54,394 bases of DNA. Source: an uncultured SAR116 cluster alpha proteobacterium (lineage in GTDB: Bacteria; Pseudomonadota; Alphaproteobacteria; Puniceispirillales; Marisalimonadaceae). The notes beneath the pieces were generated by a model, which saw nothing but the letters and a program-made list of their open reading frames with translations, had not been told where the DNA came from and did no database searches. The stretch covers positions 1-54,394 of the forward strand of contig CACBDG010000016.1 in NCBI GenBank assembly GCA_902537945.1. The letters run 5' to 3'. Of this stretch, positions 41,197 through 49,958 are shown piece by piece. Position 1 is the first letter of the stretch, and every line of letters starts with the position of its first letter. Made by a program: the position numbers and the translations under genes.

Positions 41197-41985
41197 TCAT
41201 TTTCTTAATTTTTTATAGTTCGGTTCCCTTTTTTCTAAGAAAGCATCAATACCCTCTATGCTCTCTTTATCACCCATAGATTTTACCATCAAATCGGTTT
41301 CCATTTGCAGTTGTTCTGAAAAATTATTTCCATAAGCAGATCTAGATAATTTCTTTATTCTAGAAATTGAGTTTTTTGGAAGGTTATCAAAATTTTTAGA
41401 TAATTCCAAAGCAGTTTCTTTTGCGTTTCCTTTTTGAGATAAAACATTTATAGCCCCTATTTGATACAATCTAGAAGCATCTATTTTTCCTCCTATCATT
41501 GCCATTTCTGAAAGCATTTGACGAGGCATAGTTTCAGACAAGAATTTAGTTGCATTACCATCAGGTGACAATCCAATTTTAACATAAGCTAATGAAAAAA
41601 AGGTATGCTCACTCATGACTACCAAATCACATGCCATGGCTAATGAAACACCCGCACCAGCGGCTCCACCTTCAATAGCAGAAATAATAGGTTTTGAACA
41701 ATCAAAAATAGCTTGTATTGTTCCATTTAACTGACTTAAAGCTTCATATCTTTCATCTTCAGACATTGATCTTCTAGTTTTTAGGCCATTTAAATCACCT
41801 CCTGCACAAAAAAAATCACCAGCACCAGTTATAACTAATGCGTTAACTTCTCTATTATTATCTGCCATTTTGATAGTTGATTGTAATTCATCATGAAAAC
41901 CAAAAATCATTGAATTTCGTTTAGAAGGATTATTAATAGTCACTAATAAAGTATTACCAAATAATTCATTTTCTATAATAGCCAT
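41197..41985 (-). CDS. Enoyl-CoA hydratase/isomerase-family protein (second crotonase)
   Basis: 262 residues. The first oxyanion segment is GAGDFFCAGGDLNGL (about 51-65), the second SAIEGGAAGAGVSLAMACDL (about 99-118), then YVKIGLSPDGNATKFL and a C-terminal FLEKREPNYKK. The position of the first catalytic Glu in hydratases is Ser here (GAGVSLAM), as in PaaG-like isomerases. It may be an enoyl-CoA isomerase rather than a hydratase. It stands between the transglycosylase gene and a divergent glycerate kinase. Confidence 0.86.
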   Translation of the reverse strand: MAIIENELFGNTLLVTINNPSKRNSMIFGFHDELQSTIKMADNNREVNALVITGAGDFFCAGGDLNGLKTRRSMSEDERYEALSQLNGTIQAIFDCSKPIISAIEGGAAGAGVSLAMACDLVVMSEHTFFSLAYVKIGLSPDGNATKFLSETMPRQMLSEMAMIGGKIDASRLYQIGAINVLSQKGNAKETALELSKNFDNLPKNSISRIKKLSRSAYGNNFSEQLQMETDLMVKSMGDKESIEGIDAFLEKREPNYKKLRK

Positions 41986-42073
41986 TGTATTCCTTACTTA
42001 AATTATTTTATAATTGAATTTAAAAACTTATGAAGTCATTCTTTAAGAAAATAACTAAAATTGCAAATTTATT

Positions 42074-43321
42074 ATGAATTTTAAAAAATCACTAACATTG
42101 ATTATGAACTCTGCACTTGAATCTGCCAAACCAAAAGGAAAATTTAAAAGTCTTCCAAAAAAACCAAAAGGTAAACTTATTGTATTAGGTGCGGGCAAAG
42201 CAAGTGCAAGTATGGCACAAGAGTTCGAAAATACTTATGATGGTCCTATCGAAGGTTTTGTCATAACTAGGTATGGTCATTTTGCTAAAACTAAATTTAT
42301 AAAAGTTGCTGAAGCTTCTCATCCTGAACCAGATGAAAATGGTTTATTGGCATCTAATAATATTTTTGAATTAGCCACAAAATCGTCAAAAGATGATCAT
42401 GTTGTTTTTTTAATTTCGGGAGGTGCGTCATCTTTACTTACGTTGCCTACAAAAGGTGTTGATTTTGTTGAAAAACAAAGAATTAATAGAGAACTTTTAC
42501 TTTGTGGCGCTCCAATAGATGAGATGAATATTGTTAGACGATCTTTATCCAAAATTAAAGGAGGTCGTCTTGCTCAAGCAATTTTTCCAGCAGAACTTAC
42601 AACATACATGATATCTGATATCCCTGGAAATTACCCAGCTCATATTGGTTCAGGTCCAACTATACAAGCAACCGGTTTAAATGAAGATTCAATTAAAATA
42701 TTAGAAAAGTATGAAATTTCTATTAATAACAAGTTAAGAGATATTATAAAAAAAAATACATTACCAAAATTGAACAAATCTCCTGAATATATGCTTGCAA
42801 CTCCAATGATGGCTCTAAAAAAAGCAGCTGAAGAAGCGATTAAACAAGATTTCATTCCTATAATTATTTCAGATTCACTTGAGGGAGAATCTAAAATTGA
42901 AGGTAAAAAAATGGCTGAATTAGCAATAAAAATTAAAAAAGAAAGAAAATATAAAGATATCACACTTCATAAACCAATATTACTTTTATCTGGTGGAGAA
43001 ACTACTGTAACGGTTAAGGGTAATGGTAAAGGGGGTAGAAATACCGAGTTTATGTTATCAATGGCAATTCACCTAAAAAATGCAAGTGGTATAAATTCTC
43101 TTGCAATTGATACAGATGGGATTGATGGTATTGAGGATAACGCTGGAGCATATATCTCAGAAGAAACTCTAAAAAAGGCATCCATAAAGAAAATCAATCC
43201 ATTGAGTTATTTAAACGATAATAACTCATATGAGTTTTTCAAAAAAATAGATGATTTGATTTTCACTTTACCTACCTTGACAAATGTAAATGACTTTAGA
43301 GCTGTTTTAATTCAACCCTAG
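42074..43321 (+). CDS. Glycerate 2-kinase (MOFRL family; TtuD/GckA type)
   Basis: 415 residues. The N-terminal GKLIVLGAGKASASMAQ (about 33-49), EASHPEPDENGLLASN, FLISGGASSLLTLP (about 114-127) and VRRSLSKIKGGRLAQ precede a C-terminal MOFRL domain with LLLSGGETTVTVKGNGKGG (about 300-318) and IDTDGIDGIEDNAGA. It makes 2-phosphoglycerate from D-glycerate with ATP, for entry into lower glycolysis. Older annotation calls the family hydroxypyruvate reductase (TtuD). It could use glycerate from tartrate-type enzymes or from glucosylglycerate phosphorolysis elsewhere in the window. It is divergent from the crotonase gene. Confidence 0.88.
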   Translation: MNFKKSLTLIMNSALESAKPKGKFKSLPKKPKGKLIVLGAGKASASMAQEFENTYDGPIEGFVITRYGHFAKTKFIKVAEASHPEPDENGLLASNNIFELATKSSKDDHVVFLISGGASSLLTLPTKGVDFVEKQRINRELLLCGAPIDEMNIVRRSLSKIKGGRLAQAIFPAELTTYMISDIPGNYPAHIGSGPTIQATGLNEDSIKILEKYEISINNKLRDIIKKNTLPKLNKSPEYMLATPMMALKKAAEEAIKQDFIPIIISDSLEGESKIEGKKMAELAIKIKKERKYKDITLHKPILLLSGGETTVTVKGNGKGGRNTEFMLSMAIHLKNASGINSLAIDTDGIDGIEDNAGAYISEETLKKASIKKINPLSYLNDNNSYEFFKKIDDLIFTLPTLTNVNDFRAVLIQP

Positions 43322-43327
43322 ATTTAG

Positions 43328-43933
43328 TTATGATTTAGGAGTTGTCTCAGCAAAACCTAGAAGTTTTAATGACACATTATCAAACCATTGGCTTATTTTT
43401 GGTCTGTTTGATTTCCAGTCTCTAACATTTCTAAATGACATGTAGTCAAGTGCAGTGGCTAAGGCAATGTTTGCCGCATCAAACCCTTTTGGGTTTGACC
43501 AGTTAATAATATCAATTTCTAAAAAATCTAATGTTTTATCTATTTTACCTAATTGTAAATCTAACCATAACTTTGAAGGTGTCTCACCTCCTGCATATCT
43601 TTCTGAATAAACCACAAGAAGTGATGCGTCAGTTAATCCTTCAGCAAGAGCCGATCTACTTAATATAATATCTCTTTCTGAGCCATTTTCGGGTATTAAT
43701 CCACCTCCTAATTTATTTAAATGGTCAACAATTACTCTACTATCAAATAAAAAATCTCCATCAGGTTTTTGTAATACTGGGATTTTTCCAAGAGGGTTTT
43801 TACCTCTTAATAAGTTATCATTTTCACTTCCTGCCTCAACGAGTTCTAATTCATCTTGAATTCCAGCTCTATAAGCTGATAATAAAACCTTGCGTACATA
43901 TGGAGAAGCAGGACTAAACGTTAATTTAAACAT
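43328..43933 (-). CDS. Glutathione S-transferase family protein
   Basis: 201 residues from ATG at 43931-43933, selected by GGAGGTT upstream; a longer frame to 43984 is rejected. The thioredoxin-like N-domain starts KLTFSPASPYVRKVLLSA, with Ser/Tyr near the active site, followed by NPLGKIPVLQKPDGDFLFDS (about 46-65, containing the cis-Pro and glutathione-binding Asp-Ser). The C-terminal helical domain follows. This is the beta/Ure2p-like bacterial GST pattern. The role could be detoxification or reductive dehalogenation. Its stop lies 6 nt from the glycerate kinase stop (convergent). Confidence 0.85.
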   Translation of the reverse strand: MFKLTFSPASPYVRKVLLSAYRAGIQDELELVEAGSENDNLLRGKNPLGKIPVLQKPDGDFLFDSRVIVDHLNKLGGGLIPENGSERDIILSRSALAEGLTDASLLVVYSERYAGGETPSKLWLDLQLGKIDKTLDFLEIDIINWSNPKGFDAANIALATALDYMSFRNVRDWKSNRPKISQWFDNVSLKLLGFAETTPKS

Positions 43934-44024
43934 AATAACCTCCAAAATTAACTTACTGTATAATATGAGATGATATTTAACCATATATTTTGATTTAATT
44001 TTATTTTAATTATAGTAGATATTT

Positions 44025-45104
44025 ATGAAGTATATGATTGTTACACAAACTTTTCCCCCTCGAACTGGAGGCATGCAAAATGTTATGGACTCAATTTGTA
44101 AAAGATTATCAATCAATAATGAGATACATATTTTTCCAGATCATTTTCTATCAAAAAAATATGGCGAATCAAATTTGAACATTAATATTCACAACAATTT
44201 TTCTCCCAAAATATTCAGACCATTTATTAAAAAATTTTTATTAAGAGTAATTTGCAAAAGTAATGATATTATTATTTGCGATAGCTGGAAATCTTTAAAT
44301 GCGATTCCTAAAACTATCAAAAAAGTATATGTCTTTGCTCATGGACAAGAATTTTTAGCAAAAGAAAAAAAGTTTAAAAAAATAAAAAAATCTTTAAACA
44401 GAGCTTCTTGTATAATTTGCAGTTCTCATTACACAGCTAACTTGATTGATAAATTAAAAATTTCAAATACAAAAAAAGTAGTTATTCCTCCTACGTATTC
44501 ACTTGAAAAAACATCAAAAAATAAAACAAAATCTTCAAAGAAGTCAGAAAAAGTCTCTCTTTTAACAATTTGTAGATTGGAAAAAAGAAAAGGTATCCTT
44601 CCCGTATTGAGATGCTTATCAAATTTAAATGCAAATAACTTATTGAAACCTTTTAAGTGGAATATTTGTGGTGAGGGATTACAATTAGAAGAATTAAAAG
44701 AAAATATTAAAAAATTAAATTTATCAGACAACGTATTCTTGGTTGGAAAAATAAACGGTAATTTAAAACAAAAATTTTTAGAAAGTTCTGATGTTTTTGT
44801 AATGCCATCATATAAAGTGAATAATTCTATTGAAGGTTTTGGTATTTCTTACGTAGAAGCAGCTGCTTACAAAATTCCGTCAATTGCAGGTTTAGATGGA
44901 GGAGTAACAGATGCTGTGATTGACTCAAAGACAGGTTGGTGTGTAGATCCTATGAATAAAGTAAATTTGGCTAATATTTTAAAAGAAGCTATCAATAATA
45001 AAGATCTTAGACAAAAATACGGACTTCATGCAGAAAAACAATTTTTAAAGAGTTTTTTAGGAGAAAAAGTTTTCAGGAAATTCATGAATACCATCAGCAT
45101 TTAA
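44025..45104 (+). CDS. Glycosyltransferase family 4
   Basis: 359 residues with a GT-B fold. TQTFPPRTGGMQNVMDSI (about 7-24) is the acceptor-side GGM loop. The middle is basic and Ser-rich (SKNKTKSSKKSEK, about 163-175). LLTICRLEKRKGI and WNICGEGLQLEEL bind the nucleotide sugar, and EGFGISYVEAAAYKIPSIAG is the E-x7-E motif (about 266-285). It transfers a sugar from a nucleotide donor, perhaps to a lipid or surface polysaccharide. It is isolated from other cell-envelope genes. The last 48 nt overlap the convergent DUF952 gene. Confidence 0.85.
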   Translation: MKYMIVTQTFPPRTGGMQNVMDSICKRLSINNEIHIFPDHFLSKKYGESNLNINIHNNFSPKIFRPFIKKFLLRVICKSNDIIICDSWKSLNAIPKTIKKVYVFAHGQEFLAKEKKFKKIKKSLNRASCIICSSHYTANLIDKLKISNTKKVVIPPTYSLEKTSKNKTKSSKKSEKVSLLTICRLEKRKGILPVLRCLSNLNANNLLKPFKWNICGEGLQLEELKENIKKLNLSDNVFLVGKINGNLKQKFLESSDVFVMPSYKVNNSIEGFGISYVEAAAYKIPSIAGLDGGVTDAVIDSKTGWCVDPMNKVNLANILKEAINNKDLRQKYGLHAEKQFLKSFLGEKVFRKFMNTISI

Positions 45105-45404
45105 GTTTAAATTATAAACCTTTTCTGCAAACTTTGTTTCTAAATTCCCATAGTAATGAGGAAAAAGATCACCATTTCTTGAAATCTCCCATTTGAGATT
45201 ATTTTTAATTTTTTCAGAATAAAAGGATATAATTATTAAGTTTTTCTCTCCTCGAAAATGTTTTGTTACAGTTTCATTCAATTGTTTTTTTGTAGATAAA
45301 TGAATAAAACCATCTTTATTGTCAACATCTGAACCAGAATAAAATTGATCAATAATTGCTTGATCCCATTCATCTTTAGAACAGATTTTATAAACTAAAT
45401 TCAT
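45057..45404 (-). CDS. DUF952 family protein
   Basis: 115 residues. VYKICSKDEWDQA at the start, DGFIHLSTKKQLNETVTKHF (about 32-51), NLIIISFYSEKI and a late FPHYYGNL match the DUF952 pattern (IHLS with a T-x-x-x-F helix). Biochemical function is unknown; some structures show an ADP-ribosyl-transferase-like or glutathione-related fold. It starts in the last 4 nt of the dehalogenase-like gene (ATGA), so the two are coupled. Its 3' end lies inside the opposite-strand glycosyltransferase gene by 48 nt. Confidence 0.8.
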   Translation of the reverse strand: MNLVYKICSKDEWDQAIIDQFYSGSDVDNKDGFIHLSTKKQLNETVTKHFRGEKNLIIISFYSEKIKNNLKWEISRNGDLFPHYYGNLETKFAEKVYNLNLNADGIHEFPENFFS

Positions 45405-46324
45405 AATTTATTTTCATTTTCTATCATAAATTCTTTTATTAAGTTTATTAAAAGTTCTGGTTCATCTTCTTGAGAATAATGACCAGCATTTGGCATTTCG
45501 ACAACCTTGGAACCAGGAAAAAGAGCTTTAAAGTCTCTTATAGCATAATCTGGTTCTATTGCTTTATCTTTCATTCCATATGCTAAAATAGCTGGCTTCG
45601 AACATAAAGACTTTAGGTCACCTTGTTTAATACCTTCTACAATATAGGGAACAATCCTATTTAAAAGAGCATCTAATGGAAAATTAATAGCTCCTATACA
45701 ACTTGCTCTATCAGGAAACTGAGATGAATAAGCCTTTATCCATGTATCATTAATAATATTATTATTTGTAAAGTTGGGTATCTTCATAACAGAAAGAAGT
45801 GTAGATCCAAGTTCACCTAATATACCATCTAATGTTTTATTTTGATAATGTTTATTAATCCATTGAAACCAAGGAGATAAATCCTTAGGTCTATCTTCTT
45901 TGCTATATCCAAATAATGTATTAATTAAAACAAAACCTTTAACTTTATTAAGATTTCTAATTGAATATGCAGCTGTTATTGGACCACCCCAATCTTGACC
46001 AACAAAAGTGATATTGGTTAATTCTAAATAGTCTATTAGTCTACTCAAATTTTCTACATGAGTTTTTAAAGTATATTCTTTATCTTGCGGTGTTTCTGAT
46101 TTACCAAAACCCATCATATCTGGAACAACAACCCTATATGATTTTGATAATTCAGGTATGAATTTTCTATATAAATAGCCCCAGGTAGGTTCGCCATGAA
46201 GAAGTATAATCGGATTAGACTGTCTTGGCCCCACATCTACATAGTGCATTAAGAAACCATTTCCATCAAAAAAATTAGGCAGAAATGGCCATGTTCCTTT
46301 AAATGTTTCTGATGCTTTTATCAT
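45401..46324 (-). CDS. Haloalkane-dehalogenase-like alpha/beta hydrolase (DhlA branch)
   Basis: 307 residues. LLHGEPTWGYLYRKFIP (41-57) is almost the DhlA oxyanion segment, the nucleophile elbow is GQDWGG (109-114) with Asp111 and the halide-binding Trp112, and the catalytic His is in NAGHYSQED near the C-terminus. In esterases this elbow would carry Ser, so Asp supports dehalogenase (or epoxide hydrolase) chemistry. The cap includes WFQWINKHYQN. It is the third gene of a minus-strand operon after GAF and 103-residue proteins. The natural substrate in seawater is unknown. Confidence 0.8.
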   Translation of the reverse strand: MIKASETFKGTWPFLPNFFDGNGFLMHYVDVGPRQSNPIILLHGEPTWGYLYRKFIPELSKSYRVVVPDMMGFGKSETPQDKEYTLKTHVENLSRLIDYLELTNITFVGQDWGGPITAAYSIRNLNKVKGFVLINTLFGYSKEDRPKDLSPWFQWINKHYQNKTLDGILGELGSTLLSVMKIPNFTNNNIINDTWIKAYSSQFPDRASCIGAINFPLDALLNRIVPYIVEGIKQGDLKSLCSKPAILAYGMKDKAIEPDYAIRDFKALFPGSKVVEMPNAGHYSQEDEPELLINLIKEFMIENENKL

Positions 46325-46348
46325 TAATAAAACCTTCTTGAAAGCAAT

Positions 46349-46660
46349 CTACATTTCTGTACTTGTGGCTTCTTTTTCATACGTAAAAGTACAAACACCA
46401 ACAAAATTATTTTCTTTAAAAACCAGACTTCCTTTAAGATCTGCAATAATGTTTAGATAATTAGATTCAAAACTTTTCAATGCATTTGGATTTTCAAATT
46501 TAATAGAAACATTTAGATCACCTGATTGACTGATAAAAATATTAAGTCCTACAATATCATATTCACTTATTTTTGAACCAAACTTTTCAGAACAAAATGA
46601 GGCAGCTAATTTTGCTTCGCTTATAGATGTAAATTTAAAATTTAAAATTTTTCCAAACAT
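46349..46660 (-). CDS. Hypothetical protein (103 aa) coupled to a GAF-domain protein
   Basis: I do not recognise the family. The order of segments (strand KILNFKFTS, helix EAKLAASFCSEKFGSKI, strand DIVGLNIFISQSGDLNVSIKF, helix NALKSFESNYLNIIADL, strands LVFKENNFVGVCTFTY) suggests a ferredoxin-like alpha/beta fold. There is no signal peptide. It starts 2 nt after the GAF gene and is 24 nt before the dehalogenase-like gene, so it is co-expressed with both. Confidence 0.6.
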   Translation of the reverse strand: MFGKILNFKFTSISEAKLAASFCSEKFGSKISEYDIVGLNIFISQSGDLNVSIKFENPNALKSFESNYLNIIADLKGSLVFKENNFVGVCTFTYEKEATSTEM

Positions 46661-46662
46661 TT

Positions 46663-47475
46663 TTAACCTTTAATTTGATCTAACATATTCATAAGTTGTT
46701 CATTGTCAGATGATAGATTTTTAATTCGTTTCAATGTTCCTATGTTGAGGTTCAATTCTGATTTTAAATTTTTCCCTAATGAAGATAGTTCAAGAATATC
46801 ATTCTTTTTGTGAGCAATACCAAATTGAATTAACAACTCTTCATCATCTTTAGAAATATGTTCATTTATAATAAATTTTAAAATTGTAATTGCTTCTGTT
46901 ATTTGAAGATTTTTATAATTTCCAATTAATTTGTTTAATATATTAATTACAGATTCAGCGGTACCTTTTCTTTGATTTACTTGTACTTCTAATTGATAAG
47001 CCAACTTAGAGGCTAAACCATTTAATAATTTTATTTTATTTTTTTTTAATCTTCTAACCCTATTATCACTTACACATAATGTTCCGACAGTATAACCATC
47101 TGATGTAGTAACTGGAAATGCTGCGTAGAACTTTACCCCAAAATCAATAACAGCAGGGTGGTCCTTGAAACGATAGTCTATAGTCATATCATTAATGATT
47201 AATGGTTCTGTTTTTTCGATTGCAAATTGACACAGCGTTTGATTTCTTGGCATTTCCATTGGCACTTCGTCTGGAAAACCATCTCTTGCTAAAACGAACT
47301 GTTTTTCACTATCTATAACTCCAGTCCAACTTACCGGACAACCAGTTATTTCTTTAGCTAGAAAACAATAAATATCATATAACTCTGTTTTATTTTCATC
47401 TAACACACCAGTTCTTTGAACTGCTTTAACTCTAAGTGCATCATTGGATGGTATTTTAGCTGGTTTAAAATTCAT
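46663..47475 (-). CDS. GAF-domain sensor protein
   Basis: 270 residues. The N-terminal KAVQRTGVLDENKTELYDIY leads into a GAF domain (about 25-165) with VSWTGVIDSEKQFVLARDGF, MPRNQTLCQFAIEKTEPLII, DYRFKDHPAVIDFGVKFYAAFPV and GYTVGTLCVSDNRVRRL, the form found in free GAF proteins preceding histidine kinases or cyclases. A helical C-terminal part (about 165-270) has no kinase or GGDEF motif. It may bind a small molecule or NO and act through the coupled 103-residue protein. It is first in a four-gene minus-strand operon. Confidence 0.82.
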   Translation of the reverse strand: MNFKPAKIPSNDALRVKAVQRTGVLDENKTELYDIYCFLAKEITGCPVSWTGVIDSEKQFVLARDGFPDEVPMEMPRNQTLCQFAIEKTEPLIINDMTIDYRFKDHPAVIDFGVKFYAAFPVTTSDGYTVGTLCVSDNRVRRLKKNKIKLLNGLASKLAYQLEVQVNQRKGTAESVINILNKLIGNYKNLQITEAITILKFIINEHISKDDEELLIQFGIAHKKNDILELSSLGKNLKSELNLNIGTLKRIKNLSSDNEQLMNMLDQIKG

Positions 47476-47605
47476 TTAGCATACTTTATTTTTAAAAAGA
47501 ATTTTCAAATGTTGATTTATACTAACTTTTCAATTTCCATTCATCAAGTATCACTTTTTATTAATTTAATAAAAATAGTATAATGATTGAAAAATTAACT
47601 AAATT

Positions 47606-48775
47606 TTAAAATTCAAATATAAACAAGTAAACATAACTAACAATTATTGCTGGAAAAGCTGAATAAATTGTAGCTATTAAAGCAGCTTTAGGATGCAATG
47701 CAATTGCAGGAAACAAAGCATCACCATCATTTGATAATGCGTTACCTATTTGTGCAGATAATGGTATTATGCCATTTAAGTATAGAGTGGTAACCAATAT
47801 TTGTGGCCCACAGCCAGGTAAAAAACCTATTAGTATAGCAATTAATGGAACAAATATATAATATGATTTGAAGATGGTTTCTAAATTTAAACCTCCAAAA
47901 TGAGCAGTTAATTCATATGCAAGGAAAGCTAAAATAACCCAACCTGTTATAAAATTGGTATCTGAAACAGTTCTTCTAACTATCTTTTCATCAGATCCCG
48001 ATGGGCTATACTTGTAACCACTAATAATTGGTATAATCCACATAATAAAACACAAAGAACCTGCAAAAAATCCAAAAAATGTTATTGGATTCTCAATAAA
48101 ATTATTTGAAAAATAGGTATCAAGATCAATTTGAAAAGCTGACAAAATTCCAAAAATCATGCCTGGGATCATTAAGGCTATCCAAATTAAATCTAAAGTT
48201 TTTGAAGTTTTATACTTTGATGGTTTACAATTTAATCTAATCAAATCACAACCATTCATCTTCATGAAACTCTTCCCATGAATTGAATTAACTAATAAAC
48301 CGGAAACATATCCTACAAAAAAACCAATTAATAATATTAATAATCCAGTTACAGGTTCTCTTGCAATTAATAGGAAAGCTGCATCACCCATTGTGGCAGT
48401 CAGAGCTGCAACAACAGATCCAAAAGATGCTTTGCCTCTTGAGTATTGAGTTAAAACAATAATTGCTCCACCACAGCCGGGGAGAGCTCCAAGAAAGGAA
48501 CTTATAAAAATTTCTAACTTTGGTCTATTTAAAAGAATATTTTTTAAATCAATTTTTAGATACTTCTCTAGTGTAAAAAAAAGTAATAATGTACCTGCTA
48601 CAAAGCTAGTAACACCTATGTAAGCATCAGAAACTGATGATTTTATAATTTCCCATGACTGATTATCCATATTAAAAAATAAGTAAACTCCTACAAATAA
48701 AAACAAATAACTAAATATTTGCTGATACCTAATAATTAATGGATATATGGTGACCTGTGATGCGTTATAATTCAT
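47606..48775 (-). CDS. Putative 10-TM heavy-metal/manganese exporter (ArsP_2-like)
   Basis: 389 residues, about 10 hydrophobic helices in two repeated halves. Each half has a glycine-cysteine motif: LGALPGCGGAIIVLTQYSRG (about 92-111) and IGFLPGCGPQILVTTLYLNG (about 325-344), with GDAAFLLIA and GDALFPAIAL following. The twin PGCG motif is the hallmark of the putative manganese transporter/10-TM heavy-metal exporter family. The substrate is inferred from the family only. No yybP-ykoY manganese riboswitch was recognised in the 181-nt divergent gap upstream. Confidence 0.75.
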   Translation of the reverse strand: MNYNASQVTIYPLIIRYQQIFSYLFLFVGVYLFFNMDNQSWEIIKSSVSDAYIGVTSFVAGTLLLFFTLEKYLKIDLKNILLNRPKLEIFISSFLGALPGCGGAIIVLTQYSRGKASFGSVVAALTATMGDAAFLLIAREPVTGLLILLIGFFVGYVSGLLVNSIHGKSFMKMNGCDLIRLNCKPSKYKTSKTLDLIWIALMIPGMIFGILSAFQIDLDTYFSNNFIENPITFFGFFAGSLCFIMWIIPIISGYKYSPSGSDEKIVRRTVSDTNFITGWVILAFLAYELTAHFGGLNLETIFKSYYIFVPLIAILIGFLPGCGPQILVTTLYLNGIIPLSAQIGNALSNDGDALFPAIALHPKAALIATIYSAFPAIIVSYVYLFIFEF

Positions 48776-48956
48776 AAATTCTCTGTAAATTATGTTTATT
48801 CACCTTATATTGCACATAGCATTAATAACGTCAACATGCTAATAAAGTTAGTTATAGCTAATTTTATTAGTTTTTCAAATATATTAATATTTTTAAAAAT
48901 TTGATTTAAAGTAACTGTTAATATGGTTATAAATACAATTATAAAAGAGATAGTAC

Positions 48957-49910
48957 ATGCAAATTGATAAAGATACACAAGCCTTAATTAATGAACGTAT
49001 AAATAATAATGCACCTGCTCTAGAAAGCTTTACTCCGCAGGAGCTTAGAGCTCTAAGAGCAAAAATGGCAGAAACACCAGAAGAGTTGAAGGTTGATATA
49101 ACAGATGTAGAAAATCTCTCAGTTAATGGCGCTCTTGGAACTATTCCACTAAGAAAATATTCTAATAAACCTTCTCAAAATATTAATAATGATAAGTTAC
49201 CTTTAATAATATATTTTCATGGAGGTGGTTTTGTAATGGGTGATCTTGAAAGCCATGATTTGGTCTGCAGGCATCTATGCAAACAAACTAATGCAATAGT
49301 AATAGCAGTTGATTATAAACTTGCTCCTGAATACAAATTTCCATCCCAAATTACTGAAACAAAAGATGCAATTACAGAAATTATAAAAAAATCAAGTGAA
49401 CTTAAAATTGACGAAAATAAAATTATTTTGTGTGGAGATAGTGCCGGTGGCGCTTTAGCAACTATTGGTACAATTATGTCAAAAGATAAAATAATCCCAA
49501 AAGTACATGGCCAAATATTAGTTTATCCTTGGGTAGATATGACTATGTGCAGAAGATCCATGGATATAGAACTTGAAGGAATGATCCTTAATAAAAAAAC
49601 TATAAAGTATTTTTTGGATCATTATTTAAATTCTTATGAAGAACAAGTAGATTGGAGGGCATCTCCAATTTTAACACCTAACTTAGAAAACATGCCACCA
49701 ACTTATATTTTTGGAGCTGGTCTAGACCCTTTAGTTGATGAAGGCGAAGCATATAGAAGAAGACTATTATCTTTTGGAAATGAAGTTCATTATCGTCTTT
49801 TCCCAGGTCAAATGCACGCTTTTGTAAGTAATTCTGTTCAATTACCAACCGCTCTAATATGCATAAAGGAAATGAGTGAGGCTGCTAAAACAATATTTTC
49901 AAAGCTTTAA
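48957..49910 (+). CDS. Alpha/beta hydrolase of the hormone-sensitive lipase (HSL) family
   Basis: 317 residues. The HSL oxyanion motif YFHGGGFVMGD is at 86-96, the nucleophile elbow CGDSAGGALA at 159-168 (Ser162), GLDPLVDEG carries the Asp and GQMHAF the His near the C-terminus. It is a cytosolic esterase for short acyl esters, or a lactonase. The ATG at 48957 is preceded by AAGAGAT. It is divergent from the metal exporter and convergent with the hydroxyacid oxidase. The substrate is unknown. Confidence 0.88.
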   Translation: MQIDKDTQALINERINNNAPALESFTPQELRALRAKMAETPEELKVDITDVENLSVNGALGTIPLRKYSNKPSQNINNDKLPLIIYFHGGGFVMGDLESHDLVCRHLCKQTNAIVIAVDYKLAPEYKFPSQITETKDAITEIIKKSSELKIDENKIILCGDSAGGALATIGTIMSKDKIIPKVHGQILVYPWVDMTMCRRSMDIELEGMILNKKTIKYFLDHYLNSYEEQVDWRASPILTPNLENMPPTYIFGAGLDPLVDEGEAYRRRLLSFGNEVHYRLFPGQMHAFVSNSVQLPTALICIKEMSEAAKTIFSKL

Positions 49911-49958
49911 AATAGTTATAATTATTAAAGTTAAGCTTAATTCACAATTTGACTATGG

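Noticed and set aside
48776-48956. Manganese (yybP-ykoY) riboswitch before the metal exporter
   Set aside because: I looked for the conserved riboswitch core on the minus strand and did not see it.
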